The position numbers and the translations under genes are program-made. A DNA stretch of 64,000 nt from Toxotes chatareus (Eukaryota; Chordata; Actinopteri; Toxotidae), in assembly GCA_016801885.1 (NCBI GenBank), contig CM028900.1, forward strand, positions 7,099,501-7,163,500. Direction: 5' to 3'. Every line of letters begins with the position of its first letter. Within the stretch, counting starts at the first letter, position 1. Of this stretch, positions 49,801 to 61,800 are shown one piece after another. The notes below the pieces were generated by a model. That model did no database searches and was not told the origin of the DNA. It saw nothing but the letters and a program-made list of their open reading frames with translations.

Positions 49801-52800
49801 GTGGGGGGTGCCAAAGTTGAACATTTTCAGCTTCTGTTCCTAGTGGCTTCAATGTTCAGAGGATTTTTTTTTTTTAATCCTGCAGAATCACATGTACAAG
49901 AGCAGCAGCAGTTCATTTAACTGGTTAGTCTGGTAAAAACTGTAATAAAAAGAAGAAAAGGAAGTAATCATGTCTGTTATTGAACCCTACATTTTCTTAC
50001 AAGCGTCAAATGCTTGTAAGAAAACGGGTTCTGTTGCCAAAATCTTACCACGCAGTAATGAGATCCATCATATTACACGCCAAAGTGGTCCATCCACCCA
50101 TTCGTTTACTGACCTGCAAAGAGACCATGTCAGGTCTGTACTGCCGCCTGATGCCGAGGTCATACATCAGGAACTTTAACATGTCAAAGGCCTGTTCTTC
50201 CCTCATGTGCAGCAGCAGCACTCCAGCCACAAAGCTGATACCCTGGCAGTAGCCAACCTGTGTGGCACAAAAAAAAAACAGAAAGAGAACACACTATGTA
50301 CTACCATTCACCACACCTACAGTGGCCTTACACTGATTTAGAGCAGGGAAAGGAAACAGGGTTACAGTACATACCTCTGTATCCAGCAGAGAGTAGGCTT
50401 TGAGGAGGTTGTAAAGGGAAAGCTGCCCTGCGCCAAGCTGGGCTGAGAAGTACTGATGGGTGGGGAAGGTCCGGCCTGAGGAGGGAGACAGATGATATGT
50501 AGTAAATGTTCACATTTCAGTAGCTAAAGCTGAATTTCTTCCTCGATCATCATCCTGAATGACTTTCCCATCCCAAAAATATTATATAGTCATACTCTAT
50601 GACTGTTGGGACTCCTATTTAAAAAAATTGTGTGCACACCTAGATCCACCAGAATAGCATGCTGCTGTGCAGTGAGCTGCTTCAGCAGGTCATGGTAGGG
50701 GGTGTCTGGGGCATGCTGTCGCTGTGGCAGTCTGTGACGCAGCCGGTGCTGATGGGAAAGGAGCAGCCAGACCTCCCCACGCCTGCTCTTGGGAACACCT
50801 GCACACAGAGATGAAGATTATATATGCTCCTTCAAAACACCATATGTGTACTGGTATATGAGGAATTACAGATACGCACATCACCAAGCACGTCTTCACA
50901 ACCCATTTCTCCCACTTTTTTGTACACAAAACAAACACACACACAGATCTTTGACCTTGGCAGAGTGCGCGATACATCTCCTCCTTGTCTTGTGGGACTG
51001 TCGTTCTGCCTGGGGCTGTCAGTTTTCTCTCCCACAATGCCTGTGCATCTTTGGAGCACTGGCCCACTTCCTGGTAGTTCAGCTTCATCTTGCGGATGTG
51101 CAGCTCATCTCTGCTTGCTGCAACACAGTCACCAGAATAAAAAAAAACAAACAGAAAAACAAACAGAAACACACAACATAATTTTGTCAATTAAAATTCT
51201 CTTGTTGTGCCAGAAAATCACAACCAAAGACCAACAAAGGGGCTTGTACCAGAAAAGTACAAGTACAAAGTACCCTTCTGTTTTTGCTTTTGTAAACAAA
51301 CAAAAAAAGAGTACAGCTGATTGAAAGACATACAATTTGAGAGCAACACCTTTTGTTACCGGTCACCATGGAAAACTTACCACATAAACACAAGCCACAA
51401 TACCCAAAATCAATCTTTATTATGCTGAAGTCATGAAGAAGGCACATCAGGATAGTGGGGAGAGGTACAAAGGACAAAAGAAACAAAAACACCATAATGT
51501 ATGAACGTCCCTGAACATGCAAACAAAATATGCTGAATTGAATGAATATAATAACCAACACCCAAAATCATGCAAACTATCAGCCTTGACACCAAGGGCT
51601 CCTTTTATATTGCTTACCTTCTATTGAAAATGGTTATTCACAGTTAGGTCCTCAGACCAGCATTGGTGTCATAGCAACATACAAAGGGAAAGAAATGTGT
51701 TGGTATAGTAAATCATAAAGACTACACATAATAGCTGAATCCCAAGACTAAAAAAAATAAATAAATAAATAAATAAATTATATATATTATTTTACTCTAG
51801 CTTGCCCTTTCTGTGAGAGCAAAACATTGTTACGTCTGCTTTTTTGTTAATGGTTTGAATAAGACAAAAAACTGCAAAAAACTGACAGACACTATGGTCT
51901 TAGACTTTTATCATTTACAAGGTGGAGTTTATTTAATTCCACTTCATTCTAAAGACCCATTTCTTATAATAAAGGAGCTAATTAACTGTCCCAAGTGGCT
52001 TCTGCCTCCTCGTCTCTTCTTCACTCCCCCTTTGTCTCCAGTTAACTTCCTGTTAAGGGACACGTGTTTGCGACAGGGGGGAGGAAAAAAAGAGGAGTGC
52101 TAAAAAGGCTTTGAAATGCACCCTAAATAACCTGGGCCATTAGTTATGTTTGAGGTATGTTTTGCAAAAACTACTGTATATTCTCTTATTTTACTGAACT
52201 CTGAACTAATGCTCTTCCATGCACTTTAACCTACTAAGTCTATGTGTGTTTGGTATCTGCATGTGTTCAAATGTATGTCAGTATGCAACACAACATTTTG
52301 CTCTAAATATAGCTGTGCTCCAGAATCCCAAACCAACATGGTAACATTTGACTTCTGAAAATAAACAGAAATGAAAGCTTAAAGAGCCGCTAACTCTGAG
52401 CCCTCGACCTCATAAGCTCATAAAGCCTCAGTTAGGGAAATCTTAACAATAAAAACCCAGTGTGAGAAGGTGTCATCAAGTACTGCCTCATAACAATTTT
52501 ATAAATACCACCAGTGTCTGCAGAGAAATAAATGCACTAAACATCAAAGACTCATCAACATCTGAATGATCCAGTCCAAACAAGACTGCACTGTTTTCTT
52601 CCTTTTGTCATTCATGTGACCGAAGGATGGATTCACTCTAGTGAATTTATTTCCTTTATTATATATGTGCAGTAGTGACTAATACTTACCCTCCAGTCTC
52701 TGGTTCTCCTTCTCCATTCGCAGCAGTAGGATCTGCTGGTGGATGGCAGTCTTCCACAGGGCCCTGTAGTCAGCCCCCGTCTTCTTAGGCCTCTCTCCGC

Positions 52801-55800
52801 ACAGGGAGTCACTCGTTGACAACAGAAGATGCCCCAAAGGGTCCAGACTTGAATCCAAGGTGCGAGGAGAGAGAGGCAACAGCTCTCTTGTATCAGACTG
52901 GTCTAAAACACAACATCCACTAACATTAATGGAAAGTAGAAAATATATTTTTTCATTTTTTTTTAATGAAAAAATTAATCTGATAACTGTGTAATATGAA
53001 AGGTCTTGTCTGCAATAGTGAGCCCAAAGAGAATTTTGCAGCACTACAGAGTGTTTTAGCCTCTTCTAACTTATTATTTTGGTTTTACGGCATATTTTTT
53101 GTATAGTTTAATCTGTAATTAGGTCTATTCTAGTAAGAAAGCTGGCCATGGGTAGGAGGATTATTTTCACAGGCTCCTTTATTGATGTGTATCTGACAAA
53201 GATGAAGTGCGAAAATATTTCTTTCCTTTCAACATTTACTGCTTTCACTACATATATGCAAGTCAGAAGTTTCAGAAAAGTAATCTTTTTTCCACAAGAA
53301 TAAAATATTCCTCCTGCCTTCTACTTATTCTCTATGCACTTGTGGATTATTCAGACCTCATTCATTGTGCATCATGTTTTGCCTTGCCTGAACTGCTAGA
53401 GGAATTGTGTTACCAGACCTGGGTGCTGCATGGATGCAGGCGGCTTGTTCATAGGCGAAGCAACCCTCAAGAAGATCTTCTGTCGCCAGGAGACCCTGCG
53501 TGGGGTTGGAGGGAGACCTCCACTCACTGAGTCAGTGCTGCAGCCTGACAGGGTCCTCTTCCTGCCTTCCCCATTACTACCAGAAAAGATAGCAGCGTCA
53601 AAGACACCTGATAAATCAGCCAGGTGTCATCTTACACCAACACTCTTTCAGCACTCTTTTGCAAATGCAAGCACACGCACACATCCCTCAGTGAACGAGC
53701 ACACACACACATCTAATCTCTGATACAAGAAACCTTATACAAGCTTCTCATCTCAGCTTCTCCAAGCTGCTGAGAAACAGTCAAATTGAACCTTAAACAT
53801 ACTGATGAAAAACATGTGCAAGGCATTGACTGATTCCATAATCCATGTTAATAAAGCAGCAGTTCCAAATTAGTATGTAAAACGACAACAAACATCAGCC
53901 ACACAAGCAGCCACAGTTGAGGCACATGCATGTTTTTCCATTTTCTGTTGATAGTGGAGAAAACTTTGTTAAAGAGCTGCTAGTAGTACTATTGCTAGTA
54001 TCACTTTTGTTTCACATTCATTGAGTCATAACATACAGAGCTTGAAATTCACACCTACCAACTCACTATATGTGGGCAGAAACTAATAAGTCAGTATTAA
54101 AAAAAAAAAGCTTTGTCAGTACCTGTGCTCAGCTAAATCTTAAAAGGCCAGTTTTGATGGTGCAACCACAACAGCTACAGTCAAGTGCTTGGTAATACGT
54201 GCAACAACACTGGTAAATTTATGTTACCATGCTACAAACGTGGTTTATGCAAAAGAGTTGAGCGAAATAAAGAGGACACTGCAGACAGGTTTCTCTGAAA
54301 GGAGGAGCATTTTCTAGAAGTCTGAAAGTGATAACAGACAAAAATGCATCACCACTATTATGCATATTAGCATATTTTAGATTTTATGGTGTATTAAAGG
54401 TCAAATACCATTTTCTGCACCATACAACCCGACAGTCCAAAACAATAAAAAAAAAAAAGACGACAGCAGAGAAAAAAGGTTAACATTCTTTTCAGCAAGA
54501 TTTGCTTACTTACACTGTACATGCGGCACTTTTTATCATTATGAATTTGTCTGAAATATTACAGTAGATGAACTATGTCATGATTTGTGTTGGTCAGTTC
54601 CTCTCTCACTTTTTACTTTCAGTAGGTATATTTAATGTCAGTGCCTTTTGCATTGTAGCTCGTGAACAGGAGTGAAACGAAATGTTTTGTATTATGTATT
54701 TGTGCATATAAATATGTTGAAATGCTGGCCCCGAAACTGGTTTCTTTAAACAACCTCTTCAGAAAAGTACAACCTTTCCAGCTCGTCAGTTCAATTCAGA
54801 GTGGTAAATTTTCATTTCAAACCCTGCATACAAACATTAAAAAAAAAAAAAAACCCTTTTACATGTTAAAATAAAATCTTTAGTACCGGAGAGATTTCAT
54901 GAATACTTCATACTTCAGATTATGTTCTTCTTCCATTAAAGAAACAAGATTTTTTTGTCACTCACTGAGGACCATTCAATAGTTACAGATAATAAGCTTG
55001 GTCAGCATACAAGTGCCTGTCTGATCATGTGGGCAATGAAAAACAGGAAGTGACCTTGACTTGAACAAATGTCACTGAGACAACAATTTTGCTCTTACAG
55101 CTGCTCTACGCATTTAACATCGCCTCTTTAACAGATTAAAATTCCTCACTTGACATATTACCTCTTATTATGAAAGTCACGGAAAAGTCACTGAAGTAAA
55201 CTTATCTCACAGTGCAAGAGAAAGAAAACCTGCCAGTGAATTTGTCACCAACACGATGACATATTCTGATCTCAATACCCAGTAGGTCGAGGCTTTTCAA
55301 CAAGTGGTCTTTTTAACCTGCTCTTATTCATCATCACAGCCAACGTGGACTGTAAAAGTATTTCTTACTCCTTTTGCTGCATCATAAATGACACTGCTCA
55401 GGAGACTGGACGACTGTCGGGGAGAAAAAGATCCTGTACAGGTGACATTTTACAATGATCGGCTCCACTGAATCTCATTCATAATGGAAATGTTGACCTT
55501 TAGTTTCTGCCATCCAGACACCTACATCCTGCCACGGCAGCACGAGGAGAGAAGATCCTGAACTCTGACACACTATGGCATGTAGCTTTTTCGTGAACAT
55601 ACTATATTGGTTGATTAATTAGTGCAGCAACCTTTAAAAATTAATACATCAATGAAGTGAATCAGCATGATGCTTGGAGTAGCAATCCTAAGGGAACTGT
55701 AAATACCACTGGTCAGGAAAGGCAATGGCACAAGTGTGAAATGCAGTTAGTAAAGGCTATAAATTCAGCTTAAATACAGTTTTGCTGTGCAAAAAAAAAG

Positions 55801-58800
55801 CTTCAAATTTGCATGCAAATGCAAGAAGAGAGGGATGTATCAGCATCCCCTTCTGCTTTAGAGTGAAACTGGAGGAGTGTGGGTCCAGCTGCAGAGATAA
55901 TGGGGGGGGGGGGGTGGAAGAAATTGCTGGAAAGTATATTTACTAATAAAAAGTTGCTGGGGATAGACAAGAAAAGAGTACAAAGATACAGGGACAAAAA
56001 AGCCGGGTGTTAAAAGGTTTGACAGCCAACATGTATGAGGCTACTGCCATCCCAGCAAAGAGCAGTTTGTCCCTCCCACCCATCTCAACCCCTTTTGTCA
56101 AGTCCCTGGTTGGTGAGTTTGGGTCTAAGCAAGGGGGTTCATCTGAGCACCCCCTCTCACCTCTTGAAGCTCCCACTGTCTGCCAGGGAGCTCAGGGAGC
56201 CCAGTGAGCCCTGGTAAAAGCTTTTCAGGAAAGTGGGAGCGGAGAAGGAGGAGGGGAGGCTGAAGGAGGACTCGCTCTCCGAAACGCTGCGCGTTCTCGA
56301 GACAGCCACGGGACTGGGCGAGCCAAACATGAAATGCCCACAAATGAAAAACAAACATTACACAAAAGAAAGGGCCTTCTGGTCGGAGCAGAGAAAAACA
56401 AGGAGGAACTCATGAGGGATCAAAACAGTGACAGGAAACTTGATGCTATTGTTCAAGGATAGTGGAGCAGGAGGTAGAGAGATTTAGGACTGATCAAAGT
56501 GCTGCAAATAGATTACATTGTATGTGTGCACATCAAAGGTCAACTAAATATTTTGTTAGTGTGAAACTGATTAAAATAAAAGCAAGAGGTTTTGATTTTT
56601 TTTTAGCATATATTCAAACTAAACACAAAAGCTCACCCTTGTGGACAAATCTTAGTACAATTATTAATTTAATTTTATTTAATTTTATTTTATTCTATTC
56701 TATGTTGTATATATTTACACATGTTTGCACTGAAGGAGTTGCTTTTCATCTCATTGTACATGTAAAAAAGATGTATAATGACAATAAAAGGCATTCTATT
56801 CTATTCTATTCTATTCTACAATTTACTAAGGAGATGCATATTCTGCATTCTCCCAAAAGGTTACAACTGGCAATGCAGTAGCCTGTAGGTGAAGTGTGAG
56901 TTACCTGCTCTGCAGCAGTTCTGGGTTAACAGACTGTTGCCTGCGCAGCGGAGTCTGTCTGCTCTGGTTGGCCGGCTGTCCCTCAAAGGAGATGCGTTTC
57001 TTCACAGGTGGATGGCTGAAGGTGTGGGCACGCCGACGGAACTGCAGGCCAGCTTCCGGGTCGTCGTCAGGGAAAGCAGGAGGGGAACCCGGAGGGGAGT
57101 GACCAGGAGATTCCTCATCCTGCTGAGAAAGAAGAAATGCGAAGGGGATAAAGATGTCAGTTTGTAAGTAAAACCCTGTAAGAGTAATGTACATTTATGT
57201 GGTTTTCTATCTAGACTTTTTTTTTGTATGGCTGGATTTTTTGATGTATCTGACATTACAGCTGAGTGACAGGATGAAACAATGAGATAGATTAATAACA
57301 AGCTACTAGCAACTCATAACCTAATTCCAAATTCCACTAAAATATTCTGTATAGCTGTGCAGGTGAATAACCTGGGAGTAAGCAAAATTCAAAGGATTCA
57401 GATTCAGATTCAAAATCACTCTAAATGTCTTTGGAAGTCAAACCACACACAGCTATTGATTCTTTTTCAGCCTGAAACCAAACACAACACTCAGTGGCTC
57501 AAGTTACAGGTCTGCACTCACCAATGAAGCCCCACAGCAAGACTCATTCCAAGTTCAACTTTCCACTCAAGACTCACTGTAGCCTCATGCCTAGCAGTAC
57601 AACTCCCACATCCATTGTATTCTAATGGACAATGTCCTGTGACTCACAGCATCACACACTATTGGCGGTGAGGATCTTGGCGAATCAGCTTCACATTGAA
57701 AACCTTCCAATCTCCTCCCATCATGCTTTTAGAGACCTCCCCCTCCAGGACAACAACATTCAGCGATATTTGAGCTGTTTCTTTCATTGTGCAAAGAAAA
57801 ATTGTATAAATAAATAAATCACATTGGACATTGCAAAAGGTCTGATCATCTGTTTACACATGTAAATCACGCTAGATATCACTGAATGACTTAATTGTCA
57901 TTTGTATATTTTAGGAGACACTTGATCAGACACTCGTGCAGCGTGCTTTGTCCTATGACAGGGCTAAGAGGAGGAAGCCAGGATAGGCATGGCTCAGCAG
58001 ACGCAAAACTGGACATCCTGACTTGGGTTTCCTGCCTGGCAGGTCATCGGCATCCTGACACAATCCCCAGATGATGACTTACTCACTTAATTACAAGGCA
58101 ACATTTTTCTGATTGTCTAAAATATAACAAAGCAGGACAGCAGGTGAGCCACGAAAATGAACACACATGATTCTCCTTATAAACAGTTACAAATACAGCG
58201 TGTCACAATTGTTAATTCTGCAAAAAAAACAGCAAAAGGATGACATCTTCAAGACACACTAGGTTCTTATGAAATCAACAACATTATTCGCTACCCATAA
58301 GTAAGACTGTGTGCCACTGTGACTATGACTGATGGATTTGATATTTTGTAAATCTGCGACAGCCAATATTGGTGGATTTGGTGAAAGTAAGACATATAGC
58401 AGCTTAATAAAATCCCCCATCACTTGGAGCTGCCACGTGAAGGCTGATGTAAATTATTTCTCTCTCTTGGTATCATAAGGTGACTGAAGTGAGGGTCTAT
58501 TCTATGTCTCTCTGTGTTGAACATCATGAGCAATACATCCTTAAAGGCGAACTCCTCCAACTTTACACATCAGAGTCTATCTACAGGGCTTGGGGAGGAC
58601 TCCTACATATGTGAAAAGTTATATAGAGTTATATATAATTCTTGTGGTATCAGAGGGAGCTGTGTGAAATGTGATCAGTAGTATTTTTGGGGCTGAAAAT
58701 GAAAAATCTGGAGATTGTGGAGTTTACCAGACCTCTTTAGCCTGCTTCTCATTTTGGCCTTGGGATAGCGGCTCAAGGCTATATTAGCTGCTATTGGTCT

Positions 58801-61800
58801 AACAATACACCCAAACTACTGACAGGACTGAAAGAGACAGAGTTGCATTGTGGATAACCCAGGCACCCAGTTTTGACCAGAAAGAAAAAAAGACAACAGA
58901 TCTGGTTCTGTTTCATCTATCATTTTTCTTTAAAACCCTGAATATTGATTCCGATAATGTTACAAGAGTGCAATGCTAAACCAGTGGAGTACTCCATCAT
59001 GACTGATGGGGAGTCCGAGGGACTACATCACACCCTAACTCCACATTCTGCGCAGCAGTGATAGAGTGGAGGCAACAATCCCAAATGGTTCACGGACAGT
59101 TGTGTAAACACACTCCCTGCTGCACGATTCTGTCTTTTGGCCAAGCTTCATCATGAAACTTTATGGGAATAAGGCAGAGCAGAATAATGTATCAATGTGA
59201 GAAGGACACTGTTGGCAGCCTTCAATTGCTGACTGATGAAAGTGAAAGCATGCTTATCTTCCTTTCCTGAGGACAGAGTTGGAATATAACATGCTTTTAA
59301 AAGCCACGGTGTAAAAAAAAGGGAGAATTCCCAGAGTCCCCTGAGCAAAGCCCTGGAAATTCTCTGGTTCCACCTCAAGGAAGCTTACTCTTTCAAAACT
59401 GCCGATGCTTCCCATGCTTCCCAAGCGGCCCCGCATTCGGCTGGCACCCTGGTGAGAGACACAAGATGAAGCAATTTCTGGAAATACAAACGTGTAAATA
59501 AAAACATAAATTGTTAAAAACAATTTTACACAAATGTTTTTTTTTAATCTAGGCAAAAAGGAATTCTTGGTATTGTTGAGGCAATAGTAAGAGACTGACA
59601 AGCGATAAAATGAGAAAACCTTAAATGGCAAGAAATAAAAAGTACACATATTTCCTGACTTGATAACATTAACAGTGTAAGTGCTCTGCTAAGTCTCTGA
59701 GACGATAACAGATGGCGGTAGAGGTCTCAGATTGCCTGGATCCTTCTACTAAGGAATTATTCTGCTGTCTCACTGGCAGATATGGGTCAATCCAAATCCC
59801 CTGGATGACAATGACACAGAAACAGCAACTGATACAAAGACTGAGCAGGAAGACACATGAAGGTGCACGGCACTGTGACTATATTCTGTCTAGGGTGAAG
59901 AAATATGAGACAGGGATATAGATGGTGAAGATAAAATAAGAGCAGGAAATTAAATAAAGACAAAATGTAGGGGCAGAAAAGGAAGTGTGAAAAAAGAAAA
60001 CCCCACTCTGCTCAGACCCACCCTTGCAAAGATGTTCTCTAGAGAGCTGGTGAGGGAGGTGCGTTTATTCTTGAAAATATCAAGTTTGAAGCGACTGCTG
60101 GTGGCTGTGCTGTCGCCTGCTGCTGAGCTGTTTGCTGCGTTCTGTCAGACGACAACAGAGGACAGAAGAAAAATCATCACAGAAAGAATTAATAAAAGGT
60201 GACTGCAATGAGTAGTAAGTATACAAACTTAATGTACCCATACAGGTGCAGACACATGGTCAAGGCTTTGAGGAAAAAAGCCTACGGCTGCTGGTTGATT
60301 CAGTAATAGTGGAACTGGTGTTGTTGGAGTTGTGCTATTTGAGTGATAATATTTAACATACAACCCCTCAGGCTAGACCAAGCTAAAGCAACAATCCCTC
60401 ACGCTTTCATACTTTTAAATGTCATGTTTTTTCCTTCACCAACGTATGACATGTAACAGTGATTCAATTGATAACCAGCTTGGGTCTTCTCCAGGAACAT
60501 TATGCATTCAGTTGGGTAGTGTTTAACTTTACTTTTAAGGCAGTAAGCAACAGCTGAAAAAAAAAACTGAGCAGACATGATAATGAATAAATAAAACATG
60601 AAAAGTCCTTCTAGGAAGAGAGATACAGAAGGCTAGGACACATTCATAAATTATTTGCTATTCTGCATAAATCCATTCCTTTTCAGAAGCTTTTAATGCC
60701 TGAAATGACTTTGTCAAATTTCAAGGATGCTAAATGGCCTTAAAAACTCTTCATGCACTTTTGAGGATATTTCAGTGAAAAGTTCAATCTACAACTGAGG
60801 ATCTGTCTGAGGTTCACCGCCGCAGTAAATTTTGTTTTTTTTTTATTATCTACATTAAAAGTGTTTACCTGAGGGGCTTCTCCAATGTGGAGGTGGGACT
60901 TTTGTTTGGTTTCACAAAGATGTCTCAGATGGAGAATCGCCAGCTCATTCTCTTCTTGGTCTGACCCGGGCTTCAATCTCTGCAGACATGAACACACGTA
61001 CACTCAAAACCCAGGATAGGAAACTACACTGCTTTGAAGCAGATGCAACATCTGTAAAATTAAACTGCTTCTAGTAATCAATCACCAAAAAACAGTTAAT
61101 ATGTCACTACGTTTTCAGGCAAAAAAAAGTGTGCTTTCTCTAAGCAGAGCTGAACCTCACCTGAACTCGCTCAAAAATCTCAGCCTGCTCATTGTCAGTC
61201 AGCTGGGAGAGATATTTTTGGATGGCTAGCTTTGCTCTGGGTGGGTAGAGACCTAGAATCAGAAGAGGAAATAAGAATACTCTTTTATCTAGCTATAACT
61301 CTGAGAAACAGACCATGCATCCATATATTTATGAGTTAAGGCAGAGAGAAGAGCAGGATGTGTGACTGAGTTTACAAGGCTTACCTTCAATCCGCTCGCA
61401 GAGCTTGTGCAGGTCATGCATGGGGCAGGCTTCACATAGCTGGATCTGGGTTTTGTTGCTTTGTAAGGCTGCTGCTGTAGTGAAGGCCTGCTTCAGGGTC
61501 AGCATCACCTCATCTACCTGATACAGTCAAACATGAGGAAAGAAAGTCAACACAGAGATTTTAGCAGAGAATAAAATAAAAAATATTGGGTTAAGAGAAA
61601 AAGCTGAGGCCATTTTCATTAAGATCTTTAGTGTGACTCACCAGGGACTCACTGGCACACTGGAAAACATAGCAAACATACTGACTGGGACCAGACTGTG
61701 ATTGGTCCCGACAGATGAATCCAAAATGGTCGGTCTGCTTGATACCCTGTGTCAGAATCAAGACAAACAGGAATGCATAAATGATAAAACTGCAACTAAG

